From Crassaminicella thermophila (lineage in GTDB: Bacteria > Bacillota > Clostridia > Peptostreptococcales > Thermotaleaceae): a stretch of 64,000 nt of DNA. Shown one piece after another: positions 1 to 9,658 of this stretch (the first letter of the stretch is position 1; every line of letters begins with the position of its first letter). Under the pieces are notes generated by a model. The model had not been told where the DNA came from. It ran no database searches and saw only the letters and a program-made list of their open reading frames with translations. The translations under genes were made by a program, and so were the position numbers. The DNA lies in the NCBI RefSeq assembly GCF_008152325.1, contig NZ_CP042243.1, positions 439,026 through 503,025 of the forward strand, in the 5' to 3' direction.

Positions 1-1
1 T

Positions 2-583
2 TTAGGGGAAAGTGGAAGTGGTAAAAGCACTATTTTAAGATTAATTTCAGGTTTGGAAGTGCCGAGTGGAGGAATGATTAAAATCAATCAGAAAGTTATG
101 GTAGATGATGATACTTTTATATTACCAGAAAATAGAGGGATTGGGATGGTTTTTCAAGATTACGCCTTATTTCCCCATATGACAGTAGCTCAAAATATTC
201 AGTTTGGTTTAAAGAATATGAGCAAAAAAGAAAAAAATAAAAGATTAGAAGAAGCTTTAGGGCTGGTAAATCTAGAAAAATTTCATGACAGATACCCCTA
301 TGAATTAAGTGGTGGACAGCAGCAAAGAGTCGCCTTAGCAAGGGCGTTAGCACCTAAACCCTCCTTATTATTATTAGATGAACCCTTTAGCAACTTAGAT
401 AAAGACTTGCAGTGTAAAATAAGAGAAGAATTAAAGAAAATCATAAAACAAACGGGGACAACATCCATTTTTGTTACCCATGATCGAGATGACACGAGAG
501 CCATAGCAGACCGGGTAGTGGTTTTAAAAAATGGACAAATGATTAAAGTAGGTAATCCCCAAAATATAATAGACAATGTGTAA
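2..583 (+). CDS. ABC transporter ATP-binding protein (5' end cut by window)
   Basis: The ATPase subunit of an ABC transporter; its frame is open from base 2, so the start lies outside the window. Visible motifs in order are the Walker A segment GESGSGKST at the very edge, a Q-loop (VFQDYALFPHMT), the signature LSGGQQQR, Walker B (LLLLDEP) and the switch His in VTHD. The Q-loop/signature style is that of the FbpC/PotA/ThiQ importer group for iron, polyamines or thiamine. It stops shortly after the H-loop region, so the usual C-terminal TOBE domain of FbpC or PotA is absent, favouring a short ThiQ/WtpC-like subunit. The permease genes must lie to the left. Substrate is not determinable. Confidence 0.9.
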   Translation, partial: LGESGSGKSTILRLISGLEVPSGGMIKINQKVMVDDDTFILPENRGIGMVFQDYALFPHMTVAQNIQFGLKNMSKKEKNKRLEEALGLVNLEKFHDRYPYELSGGQQQRVALARALAPKPSLLLLDEPFSNLDKDLQCKIREELKKIIKQTGTTSIFVTHDRDDTRAIADRVVVLKNGQMIKVGNPQNIIDNV

Positions 584-705
584 AAAATCACTGATTAATA
601 AAGAAATGATACGATAAGTAAACAGTTTTTTCTATTTTTTTAAGCATTAAGTAAAATTGAATGAGATATTGGTTTTAGAAGATAAATAAGGTTATAATGA
701 AATTA

Positions 706-727
706 AGGGGATGAAAATTCATCCCCT
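706..727. terminator. Hairpin between convergent genes
   Basis: AGGGGATG and CATCCCCT pair around a short A/T loop. It lies between the ABC ATPase and the convergent Pro-Arg-tailed gene and probably stops one or both transcripts. Flanking T-runs are weak on both strands. Nothing else is visible between 584 and 735. Confidence 0.5.
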
Positions 728-735
728 ATTAGATT

Positions 736-1194
736 TTAGAAGAATGGAAATGGTCTAGGTGGATATGGCCTAGGAGGAAATGGTCTAGGCGGATATGGCC
801 TAGGTGGATATGGTCTATGTGGACGGGGTTTATAGGAGTGTTTAGGCCATATAGCTACTAGTATTAAAAACCATAATAGTAAACTTGTAGCAAAAGATTG
901 ACTTTCAACATTTTGATGCTGCATTGAGAAAGAATTGTTTTCAGTTAATATTCTTTTTATTCTATCTATTTTATTTTTCTGCTCCTGTGTTAGAAATCCT
1001 TCTGTTTGAGCAATTAATTCAAGGTTTCTAATGTATTTTTGTATTACATTTTCTGAAACTTGATTCTTTAATTTATCTATTTCCTCAAAAATATACTTTT
1101 CAGATTTATCTCCATATTGTTGTAAAAAAATCTCAAATTTATCCATTTGATCGCTAGGAAATAGGATTGGACTTACCATATAATGATAATACAT
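736..1194 (-). CDS. Small protein with Pro-Arg-aromatic repeat tail, probable spore-surface protein
   Basis: 152 residues from the ATG at 1194, chosen because AAGGGGG sits just upstream; longer in-frame starts lack such a site. The first ~100 residues are charged and helical (Gln/Lys/Glu-rich). A hydrophobic stretch (LLLWFLILVAIW) follows, and the last ~30 residues are a repeat of PRPYPP / PRPFPP units ending in FPFF. No family is recognised. Pro-Arg-aromatic tails of this kind occur in coat or adhesive proteins, but that is analogy. It has its own sigma-K-like promoter and lies directly downstream of the DUF11 gene on the same strand, so a shared spore-surface role is inferred. Confidence 0.7.
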   Translation of the reverse strand: MYYHYMVSPILFPSDQMDKFEIFLQQYGDKSEKYIFEEIDKLKNQVSENVIQKYIRNLELIAQTEGFLTQEQKNKIDRIKRILTENNSFSMQHQNVESQSFATSLLLWFLILVAIWPKHSYKPRPHRPYPPRPYPPRPFPPRPYPPRPFPFF

Positions 1195-1249
1195 TACAAA
1201 TTCCCCCTTCATATTTTTAAGAATAGGCTTTTTTATTTCTCCTATAATA

Positions 1250-1276
1250 TAAAGTATGCAAAGGATAGACATGTGT
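1250..1276 (-). promoter_or_regulatory. Candidate sigma-K promoter of the Pro-Arg-tailed gene
   Basis: On the minus strand the sequence reads AC, 16 bases, then CATACTTTA. This fits the Bacillus subtilis sigma-K consensus AC-N16/17-CATANNNTA. Transcription would begin about 50 bases before the ATG at 1194. The spacing is identical to that of the promoter upstream of the DUF11 gene. The prediction rests on consensus match only. Confidence 0.55.
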
Positions 1277-1296
1277 TAATGAAATAATACTTATTT

Positions 1297-4200
1297 TTAA
1301 AATGTCATGTCAGTACATTTAGATTTAGGATTACTACAGTTTAAATGTTTACAAGTCCCATATGAAGGAATTAGTAAGTCAACAATTTTTTCCGTAGAGA
1401 TACGAGCATAAATACCAATAGTAAAAGTAGCATGACATTTGTTAGATAGTAGAATTGTAATGTTTGAAGGATTGCTTAAAAATCTATTTTCTTCTGTAGG
1501 TGTTATTGTAAAACTTCCTGTTGCATAGTTTAGAATATGCTTTTCAGTATTCAATACTTTAACAGAGAAAATAGCTGTTGCAGAATCTCCTGAATCTAGT
1601 GAAGAGATAGTCCATTTAACCAGTCCATCAGAAGCTTCTCCTGAATGAGTCAAATTGCCTATTGATACAAAGATTGATTGCACAAATTTTAATGCAGGTG
1701 ATAAAGTGTCTTTAATTGTTATATTATAGACTGTGTTAGGTCCGGTATTTTCTATTACTAATTTATATTCAATGATATTGTTTACAGAAGCTCTAAGTGG
1801 TTCATGGGTAAAATCCTTTTCTGTAGATGTATTTTTTTGAAGTTTCTTGATTTCAATGTTGCTATTTGTTACAAAAATATCATACAAAGAATTTACAGGT
1901 TGTGCAGGTGTTGTAGGATCTAAAAACCATTTACCTAGAGCTTCATTTGTTTGAGTGTCTACGAAGGTGACAGAATCTATATTAATATATTTAATTTTAG
2001 CTTGAAATTTATAGGTGAAGTTTACATCATTATCCTTTGCTTCAGCATATGGAACAACAGGAAAAGAAATTAGCTGTCCTTCAACTGTTGGTTTAATTGG
2101 ATTTCCATTCAAGCTTGCATTATTATCATATACTTGACCTATTGGTAAAGTATCTATAAATTGACCGTTGTATGCAACAGTACCCTTAGGAAGTGTGAAA
2201 TTAACGGTATAAGTGATTGTATTTCCAATAACTGTATACACAATATCAGCAGTTTTGGTGATTTTAATGTTTGGATATATGTGAACTACTTTATTGCTTG
2301 CAATTGGACCAATAGTAATAGGTGTTGTTGTATTGGTATCATAAAATGAGGTAGCAATGTTTGAATCTTTTCCACCTGCAGGGATTCCACCTAGAATTTC
2401 TACTTGAAATATAATTGTTTCAACCTGCATAGGAGCTAAAGTATCTATTATCCAGTGGATACTATTATTTGTTGAATCAAAGGTAGCTGTACCAGATGAA
2501 ATGGATACTATTTTTATATATTTATCAAATTGACCTAATATATCAGATATTTTAACATTATAAACAGAAGCTGCTCCAAAGTTATGAGCTGTGAGTCTAA
2601 ATTCTAATATATCTCCTACTTCAACGAATAATTCATTTGTATCAAAGGCTGTTTCTTTTGTAACATTTCTTTGCTCTTTTCCTATGAAGAAAAATGGGCT
2701 TTTTACTACTACATTTTTTGAAGCAGATACAGGTATTGCAGGAGTGCCAGATTGATCAATATCCCAATTTGTTGTAACATGATTTGTCTGTATTTGTGTA
2801 TATGGAAAAGATGAATTTCCTTCAAGAATTCTTGCTTTAAAGGTATAAATAATATTAGTATCTACCTGATTTTCTGTATCAAAAGTAATTTTTTGACCAT
2901 CAATAGTAGGAAATACTAAAGAACCGTTCTTTGTAGCCTCTCCAACATAAATTTGTTCTTGTGGTAATAAATCTTGAACAACAACGTTGTAAGCAATTGT
3001 ACCATCTGGAATGATTAGTTTTAGTGTATATGTTAGTATTTCTCCTATTTCTAGCGAATCTTTTGAAGCAGTTTTTTCTATCTCTAAAGATGGTAGTTTT
3101 ATTTCTACTGTATTAGAAACTTCAGGACCATATATTATAATAGGTGGAGTTTGAACTGCTGAAAAAGTAGCATATAATTTGTTCAAAATACTGCTTTGTG
3201 CAACAACACCGGACAATACTTTTACTGCAATTATTGCACTATATTTTGTTGAAGGTGGAATACTTTCAATAATCCAATTGACTTTTCCATTTTGAGCCTC
3301 TCCTGTATGAACAATAATACCTATAGGCAATGGTTCAACTGGACCTATATAATGTAAATTATTATCTAAAATATCAAATACATTTACATTATAGATTGTA
3401 TCTGTAGTACTAATATTTTCTACTGTAAGCTCATAGTGGATTATATCAGAAACAGAAGCTTGAATTGGATCTGTTGTAAAAGCAGTTGCTCCGTGTGTTG
3501 TGAAATTTCTTTGAGCTTTTGATACAGATATATTCATTTTTGTTACGTATACAGATTTGGTACTATTAATAGATTTATAAGGTTGTGAAGGATCTGTTTT
3601 CCATGTGAAAATAGCTTCATTTATTTGAATATCTTGAGGTGTTGTTACTAAAAAGTCAATTTTTGCTTGGAAAGTATAGGTTATAGTACCTTCTCCTAAA
3701 TCTTGAGGTGCTTCAAATATAAAAGGAGAAATAGAGTAAGGTGTTATTGCTATACCATTTTTTCTTAAAGTATTTGGTACATAGCTTTGTCCATTAGGCA
3801 AAACATCTGTTATTTTAGCATCATAAGCAGTAGATTGTTCTGGAATTGTGACCGTTATTGTATAGGTTACAATGTCTCCTAAAAATCTAGTATCATCATC
3901 TACAGATTTAAGAAGTGTAGGATATATAAATTCAAAACCTACTTGATTAGATAAAACAGGTCCTATAGTTACGGGATGAGCAGTCGATGTATCAAATTTT
4001 GTAGAAGCTTGATTTATTACGTTAGTACCTGATACAAAACTAGATATAGTATCTACTCGAATGATTAGTGAGGTAGAACTATTAGGTGCTAAAGTAGGTA
4101 CTGTCCATGTAATCGTACCATTAGGGGTTCCTGGTGGAGGATTAGGTGTTATTGTACCAATATAGCTTCCAATTGGACCTCGATAAATCAAATTGCTATC

Positions 4201-7200
4201 AAGTGTGTCAGTAGTTATAATGTTATAAGCTGGAGTTTCACCTGTATTTTCTAATGTTATTTTGTAATATACTGAATCGTTTGCTACCACGCCCTTTAAG
4301 AGGTCTTTTGTAAATGGACCTGTAGGGCTTTTGCTCTGTTCCTTTGTTACTACTATATTAGGATTTTTTACAGTAACGTTTGTAAAGGTAGAAACAGGTG
4401 GTGCTTGGGGACCTGATGGTGTTATGTCCCATACAACTTGAGCTTTATTTATTTGATTTTCTACTTTATTGCATAGGACTATTGTTTTAAAAGTGTATAT
4501 TTTTGTGCCTGTTAGTGGAGAAGTAGGTTCGTTGTATGTGATGTTTCTTAAAGAAGGTGATACAATAGGTGTTCCTGGTGTCCAGCTTGAAGCTTTGTAT
4601 TCTTGGCAAAATGGTATTTCATCTGTTATTACAACATTATAAGCATTAACTCCATTTGGAACGATAACTTTTAAGGTGTAAGTTATTTCATCACCAACTG
4701 CTGCAAGTGTCTTATCAGCAGTTTTTTCAAATTGTACTGGAGGAATATCGATTAGTACTGTATTGGACATAGTATTATAAGTTATAGGATTTACATCATT
4801 AGAATCATAAAATACTTCTACTTTATCCGGTATTTGTGCCCCTGCTCCTACACCGACCTTTACTTTTACTGCAAATTCAAGTATAAAAGTATCTCCATTA
4901 TGAATATTTCCTAAGTTCCATTCTAAGGTATTTCCAGAAATACTAGGAGAAGGGCCTGATATCATTCTGTCGTATTCCAAAAAGTTATCTAGAATATCCT
5001 TTATTTTGACATTAAATGCTGTTGTTGCACCATTTGAATTAATTGTGAGACGATAATGAATTTCATCACTTGGTAATGCTGATATATTATTAGTAGTGTA
5101 ATTTGGATCTAAAGCTTTTTTCTGCTCTTTAAGAACTTCTATATTTGGTGTTTTTGCTATGATATCTATATTAGAGCTTTTTTCCCTTCTAAAAGGACCT
5201 CCTGGTTGTATTGCCCATTTTACTGTAGAACTATTTTTTTGAACCTCTGTAAACGGAGGATTATGTGTTGCATCTATAATTCTTGCAACAAATTTGTATA
5301 TTATTACTTTTTCGTTAGATGTTGCATCTATATCAGAACTATTAAAGGTTATTGGATTTAATGAGCTTGGTGTAACAGGTACTGGAGGATTTGGTAGTTC
5401 TTGTCTTGTAGCTGGTCCTATATATGTTTGCCCTGATGGAAGGGTATCTATTATTCTAGGTTTGTATGCAATAGTTCCAACAGGAACGGTTAGTTTAATA
5501 CTATAGGTAATATCATCACCAATTTCTCCTTCTGATATAGAAGCTGTTTTCAATATAGAAACATAAGGGGCTCTAAGACGTACAGTATTCGTTTGATCAG
5601 GGCCATATTCTATACCTAAGCCATTGTTATTTGTATTATATATATACGAAGCACTGTCATATATATATCCACCTGCAGCAACTCCAGGTAGCGTTGTTAC
5701 AGAGAAAATGAGTGTCGCAGTTTCACCTACGTCAAGAACAGGGATTAACCATATAATGCTTCCACCAGACTCAGTAGCTGAACCTTTTGTTGTAGAAATT
5801 GAACCTGTATTAAAGGATAATAGCGGATCTAATACATCTGTGATAACAGAATTGAAGGCTTTTTCAGCTCCATCATTAGTTACAGAAATAAGATATTCAA
5901 TTACATCTCCAACATTATAATTTAATGTTCTTGTTATAAAGTGGCCACCAGTTGTGACATTTCGTTGCTGTTTTAAACCTCTTAGATGAGGTGTTCTTAC
6001 TTGAAGAGGTGTAGTTGTACTAACAGGAACAGCGGGTATTCCTTCTTCAAAGTCCCATGTGATTGTTGCTTCGTTTATTTGCTCTTCTATATAAGGTGGT
6101 ACATGGGTTCCTCCTGTGATTCTTACATCGAATGCATACGTAATCATTACTTCTTGTGTTGTAGCATCAACATAATCAATTTTAGGAAAAGTAACAACTC
6201 CTGAAGATACACTAGGCGTAACAGGAAAACCATCTATAGTAGCGCTTCCAAATATAAAAATTTGTGTAGAATTTGGGAAACTATCTATAAGTTGTACGTT
6301 ATAGGCATTTGTACCTAATGGTACTGTTGCTTGAATAATATAAGTTACTACATCACCTATTTTTGCAAAAGCAGGATTAGTAAGCTTTAAAAGTTTAATT
6401 CCTTCAGCTTTTAAAGTTGTTGAGGCTTCAAATGGTAATCCTTGATATTGATAGGATCTATCTGGTTGTGAATAAGGTCTCTGGAGAATTGCGTTATTTT
6501 TAAATGTCTCTCCACTAGCAATTGTACTGTCTACTGTTACTTGAAAACTAAAGGTAATACTTTCATCAGGTGCAAGTTTTTTTATAGTCATAGATACATT
6601 TTGTCCTGAAAAAATAGGGTTAGTATGTGAGCCTGTACCTGTGATACTGTAATTACCGTTATAGGTAAGGCCGTTTGGAATTGTATCCGTTAAATCCATT
6701 TCAAAAGCATCAACTACTGTTCCTTCTGCATTTTGAGGATTTGAAACAGTAATAGAATAGGTATATGTTTCTCCTGATTTTATAGCATCTACATTAGGAC
6801 CATTAACTGTTTTGTTAAATTCAATATTTGGTTCTCCAAATTTAACTTCCACTTGATCTCTATCACTGTATGAAAAATCTAATGTATTTTCACCAGATAA
6901 TTTTGCTAAATTATTTTTTTCACCAACGAATTCGATAGCCCTTACAGGTACTTTAAAAGTAGCAACCCATGTACTATTGCCAGGAACTGTTCCTAAAGAC
7001 CATCTTAGTCCATTAGGTGAAACTGTAAAAGGAGTAAATGGACCAGGAAAAGTACTGTTATAGGTAATAGGAAGACTAGCACTTAATGGTCCCATATTTA
7101 ATGGTGCATACTCATCTATTTCAATGTTTCGTTGAGAGGATGAAATACCATTAGAGCTATATGTTATTCTAAACTCTACTTGGTCATTAGGGGCAGCAAT

Positions 7201-8586
7201 ATTAATTGATTTTAATGTTCCATCCTTATAGTAATAATTTAATATTTCCTTTTTGATGCTTGGATTTTTTATTGACATACTTGCACTAGAGTTGTCAGGA
7301 GTTGGAGATGATATTGTTTGATTTATTCCATTGACGTTTACATTATTAGTTAGTGTATCTCCTGAAACTACTGGATTCATAGTTGAATAATTTGAGTTTA
7401 CGGTTGTACTAAAAGTGATTGTACCAGTTGTTCCTGTTACTAAAGTTCCTAAATTCCAAATAAGCGTTGTTGTTCCATCTGGGTTTATTGTGATGGTACT
7501 AGGTGTAATAGATGCAGAGCCTGTATTGTAACTTTGACCATCACTAATGGTATCTGTAATTATGAAGGATTCTACATTATCATATTGATTGATTTGATAA
7601 TGTAGCGTATAGGTATTGATTTGTCCTACATCGGTTATATTGTTATTAACACTTTTATTAATGGTAGCATCCATAGCATTCGTTCTAGAATGTCTTTGAA
7701 CAGGACCAGAGAGACCATCAATTGTAGCTACATTATCAAGAGCTGTTCCATGGAGAATTTTTCCACCACTATTTTCAACACCATTTACTGTATAATTATC
7801 CCAAATAGCAGAATAAAAGGTTATGATATTTACTGAATTAGGAGATAAGGTAATATTTCCCCAGTCTAAGGTTACAAAATCTTGACTTCCAGAACCACTA
7901 GGAGATATAATTGTTGGAGAAGATAAGGCTGCTGCATCAGGACCATTAACATTTAATCCTCCTAAATATCGAACACCATTAGGTAGATTGTCTATTAAAG
8001 TTACATTAGATGGTTCTCTGCTGTTATTAAGAATTGTCAAATTATACTCATAGGGCCATCTAGGATTTACAGATGGAGAAATAAGACCAGCGCCTTTTGG
8101 CATTTTTTTAGGAGCAGATTTTAATAAGTTATACCTTAAAGGAATAAAGTTTTCAGATATAGTTTTTGTTATTTTTACATTTGAAGGATCATAATCACCT
8201 CTAGGTGCTGTATCTAGGCTTGCTATTATATCAACACTAGAAAGAGGTATATCAAAGGGTACTATAAGTCCAGTAGCTCTAAAAGTTTCATCAGCCTTTA
8301 GCGTAAGATGGATTGTATAGTTCACTTCATTATGTGCTAAATCTTTTATGTTTATCCATTTTATGGTAATTGTTCCAGATGGATTTTCTGTTATTGAAGT
8401 AGGGACAATAGAGCTGTTTACAAATGATACCCCATCAGGAAGGGTAACTTCAACAGCTAAGTTATACCCTTTTTCTGTAGTACTTATATTTGAAAATAAT
8501 AGGTTAATAGTAGAATTCATACCTATTACAGCGCTAGGTGGATTTGGTGATAAATTTAAAATAAAATCAGAAGGGCCAATAGCCAT
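1297..8586 (-). CDS. Giant DUF11-repeat protein (2,429 aa), probable spore surface/appendage protein
   Basis: The start is the ATG at 8586, preceded by GAGGTGAT. The protein begins MAIGPSDF with no hydrophobic leader, and no LPXTG motif or membrane anchor is seen at the C-terminus, which instead is Cys-containing (five Cys in the last ~45 residues). The C-terminal ~1,700 residues hold about six tandem two-part units of roughly 275 residues. Each has an A module (K-T-A...GDxITYT...P.G..AYN...DxLP) and a B module opening with KEQ or KxQ (DxIxYxLTVEN...AYNVxIxDxL). The N-terminal ~700 residues carry more diverged DUF11-like beta domains. DUF11 proteins are usually exported; lack of a signal peptide plus a sigma-K-like promoter suggests mother-cell synthesis and assembly on the spore. 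From memory, DUF11 domains occur in the spore ribbon appendage proteins of Clostridium taeniosporum. Function is inferred. Confidence 0.85.
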   Translation of the reverse strand: MAIGPSDFILNLSPNPPSAVIGMNSTINLLFSNISTTEKGYNLAVEVTLPDGVSFVNSSIVPTSITENPSGTITIKWINIKDLAHNEVNYTIHLTLKADETFRATGLIVPFDIPLSSVDIIASLDTAPRGDYDPSNVKITKTISENFIPLRYNLLKSAPKKMPKGAGLISPSVNPRWPYEYNLTILNNSREPSNVTLIDNLPNGVRYLGGLNVNGPDAAALSSPTIISPSGSGSQDFVTLDWGNITLSPNSVNIITFYSAIWDNYTVNGVENSGGKILHGTALDNVATIDGLSGPVQRHSRTNAMDATINKSVNNNITDVGQINTYTLHYQINQYDNVESFIITDTISDGQSYNTGSASITPSTITINPDGTTTLIWNLGTLVTGTTGTITFSTTVNSNYSTMNPVVSGDTLTNNVNVNGINQTISSPTPDNSSASMSIKNPSIKKEILNYYYKDGTLKSINIAAPNDQVEFRITYSSNGISSSQRNIEIDEYAPLNMGPLSASLPITYNSTFPGPFTPFTVSPNGLRWSLGTVPGNSTWVATFKVPVRAIEFVGEKNNLAKLSGENTLDFSYSDRDQVEVKFGEPNIEFNKTVNGPNVDAIKSGETYTYSITVSNPQNAEGTVVDAFEMDLTDTIPNGLTYNGNYSITGTGSHTNPIFSGQNVSMTIKKLAPDESITFSFQVTVDSTIASGETFKNNAILQRPYSQPDRSYQYQGLPFEASTTLKAEGIKLLKLTNPAFAKIGDVVTYIIQATVPLGTNAYNVQLIDSFPNSTQIFIFGSATIDGFPVTPSVSSGVVTFPKIDYVDATTQEVMITYAFDVRITGGTHVPPYIEEQINEATITWDFEEGIPAVPVSTTTPLQVRTPHLRGLKQQRNVTTGGHFITRTLNYNVGDVIEYLISVTNDGAEKAFNSVITDVLDPLLSFNTGSISTTKGSATESGGSIIWLIPVLDVGETATLIFSVTTLPGVAAGGYIYDSASYIYNTNNNGLGIEYGPDQTNTVRLRAPYVSILKTASISEGEIGDDITYSIKLTVPVGTIAYKPRIIDTLPSGQTYIGPATRQELPNPPVPVTPSSLNPITFNSSDIDATSNEKVIIYKFVARIIDATHNPPFTEVQKNSSTVKWAIQPGGPFRREKSSNIDIIAKTPNIEVLKEQKKALDPNYTTNNISALPSDEIHYRLTINSNGATTAFNVKIKDILDNFLEYDRMISGPSPSISGNTLEWNLGNIHNGDTFILEFAVKVKVGVGAGAQIPDKVEVFYDSNDVNPITYNTMSNTVLIDIPPVQFEKTADKTLAAVGDEITYTLKVIVPNGVNAYNVVITDEIPFCQEYKASSWTPGTPIVSPSLRNITYNEPTSPLTGTKIYTFKTIVLCNKVENQINKAQVVWDITPSGPQAPPVSTFTNVTVKNPNIVVTKEQSKSPTGPFTKDLLKGVVANDSVYYKITLENTGETPAYNIITTDTLDSNLIYRGPIGSYIGTITPNPPPGTPNGTITWTVPTLAPNSSTSLIIRVDTISSFVSGTNVINQASTKFDTSTAHPVTIGPVLSNQVGFEFIYPTLLKSVDDDTRFLGDIVTYTITVTIPEQSTAYDAKITDVLPNGQSYVPNTLRKNGIAITPYSISPFIFEAPQDLGEGTITYTFQAKIDFLVTTPQDIQINEAIFTWKTDPSQPYKSINSTKSVYVTKMNISVSKAQRNFTTHGATAFTTDPIQASVSDIIHYELTVENISTTDTIYNVNVFDILDNNLHYIGPVEPLPIGIIVHTGEAQNGKVNWIIESIPPSTKYSAIIAVKVLSGVVAQSSILNKLYATFSAVQTPPIIIYGPEVSNTVEIKLPSLEIEKTASKDSLEIGEILTYTLKLIIPDGTIAYNVVVQDLLPQEQIYVGEATKNGSLVFPTIDGQKITFDTENQVDTNIIYTFKARILEGNSSFPYTQIQTNHVTTNWDIDQSGTPAIPVSASKNVVVKSPFFFIGKEQRNVTKETAFDTNELFVEVGDILEFRLTAHNFGAASVYNVKISDILGQFDKYIKIVSISSGTATFDSTNNSIHWIIDTLAPMQVETIIFQVEILGGIPAGGKDSNIATSFYDTNTTTPITIGPIASNKVVHIYPNIKITKTADIVYTVIGNTITYTVNFTLPKGTVAYNGQFIDTLPIGQVYDNNASLNGNPIKPTVEGQLISFPVVPYAEAKDNDVNFTYKFQAKIKYINIDSVTFVDTQTNEALGKWFLDPTTPAQPVNSLYDIFVTNSNIEIKKLQKNTSTEKDFTHEPLRASVNNIIEYKLVIENTGPNTVYNITIKDTLSPALKFVQSIFVSIGNLTHSGEASDGLVKWTISSLDSGDSATAIFSVKVLNTEKHILNYATGSFTITPTEENRFLSNPSNITILLSNKCHATFTIGIYARISTEKIVDLLIPSYGTCKHLNCSNPKSKCTDMTF

Positions 8587-8617
8587 AAGGATCACCTCAT
8601 ATTCTAAACTTTTATAC

Positions 8618-8644
8618 TAATATATGTTGTTTTGTTGTTTAAGT
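8618..8644 (-). promoter_or_regulatory. Candidate sigma-K promoter of the DUF11 giant gene
   Basis: The minus strand reads AC, 16 bases, CATATATTA, an exact match to AC-N16/17-CATANNNTA. The predicted transcript starts about 25 bases before the ATG at 8586, which places the ribosome site correctly. No sigma-A promoter of comparable quality is seen here. Confidence 0.6.
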
Positions 8645-8647
8645 GAA

Positions 8648-8679
8648 TAAAAAAAGGATGGAATATCCATCCTTTTTTA
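8648..8679 (-). terminator. Terminator downstream of the Crp-like gene
   Basis: AAAAAGGATGGA pairs with TCCATCCTTTTT around a 3-4 base loop, with a T-run on the minus strand. It separates the Crp-like gene from the promoter of the DUF11 gene. Confidence 0.85.
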
Positions 8680-8705
8680 AGTATTTTAATTTTGTGGTAA
8701 AAATG

Positions 8706-9395
8706 CTATATAAAATCATCTACTATTTCAATAAGTCTTTCGTATTGATTTTTGTTCACATAAATTTTCCCTTTTATAATGGTCAATAAATTATCTTCTT
8801 TTAATTTTTTTATAATTCTATGAACTGTTCTTAAACTAATTCCTAATTCATCAGCAATATATTGGCGTTTTTTATTAATTAACGCTGTTTTTCCTTCTTG
8901 TATATCCTTTTGAACGAATCGAATTAGAAAAGCAATAAAGGAATGTATAGATGAGTTCATAAAAACGGCTCCATTTCTATAAATGGTTGGATAAAGCTTT
9001 TTTGCTAGGAGTTTTGCAATGTTAGTAGAAAAAAATATATCCTTTTCAAACCATTCTAAAAAATCTTCTTTAGATATTCTTAATGCAACGCAATCTGTAA
9101 CTGCTTCAACTGTGCATGCTGTTTTAGATTCTTCGGCTAATATCTCTAAAGCTCCAACAAAATCAGTAGAATCAATATATGCAAAACCATATATATTGCC
9201 ATTAGCAAATTCGTTTATTACTCTTAAGGTACCAGAATAGATTATATAAACATATTTTACCTCTGAATCCTTTTTAAGCATTATAGTATTAGAAGGAAAA
9301 TGCTTTACAACAGATCTGTTTTTTATATCTTTTGGCATATTTTTTAATAGTTTTGCTAAATATGAATCATTTTTTAAAATCGTTTCTTTAGACAT
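8706..9395 (-). CDS. Crp/Fnr-family transcriptional regulator
   Basis: 229 residues with the classic Crp layout. An N-terminal cyclic-nucleotide-binding-like beta barrel covers residues ~20-130 (KHFPSNTIMLKKDSEVKYVYII, ending near FLEWFEKD); a long dimer helix follows, then a C-terminal helix-turn-helix around residues 180-215 (YIADELGISLRTVHRIIKKLKED). No Cys cluster of the Fnr type is seen, so oxygen sensing by an Fe-S cluster is unlikely; the ligand is unknown. GAGGGA precedes the ATG. It is divergent from the purine nucleoside phosphorylase gene, with a perfect 12-bp palindrome in the shared intergenic region that could be its operator. Confidence 0.85.
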   Translation of the reverse strand: MSKETILKNDSYLAKLLKNMPKDIKNRSVVKHFPSNTIMLKKDSEVKYVYIIYSGTLRVINEFANGNIYGFAYIDSTDFVGALEILAEESKTACTVEAVTDCVALRISKEDFLEWFEKDIFFSTNIAKLLAKKLYPTIYRNGAVFMNSSIHSFIAFLIRFVQKDIQEGKTALINKKRQYIADELGISLRTVHRIIKKLKEDNLLTIIKGKIYVNKNQYERLIEIVDDFI

Positions 9396-9533
9396 ATTAG
9401 ATCCCTCATTTTAAATATAAATTTTATGAAATAAGGAAAGTGTTCTCGAATGATTTGAAGTATATCAGAATTTTCGACGAATTTCAATGTTTAGTAAATA
9501 CTACTGATTGGTAAAAATTATATGATTAAAAGG

Positions 9534-9545
9534 TGACACGTGTCA
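9534..9545. promoter_or_regulatory. Perfect 12-bp palindrome in divergent intergenic region
   Basis: TGACACGTGTCA is fully self-complementary and lies between the divergent Crp-like gene and punA. It is a candidate site for the adjacent regulator. It resembles neither the Fnr site nor the standard E. coli Crp site closely. It is followed by a T-run, so a weak hairpin is the alternative. Confidence 0.35.
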
Positions 9546-9658
9546 TTTTTTTTTATCTTTTAATTTGCTATTCTTTAAATGTAAATATCGAATAATGTAG
9601 TTTATTTATATTGTTAGTAAATTTTCGAAGTTATATGCTGAAAATAAGGAGGAAGACA

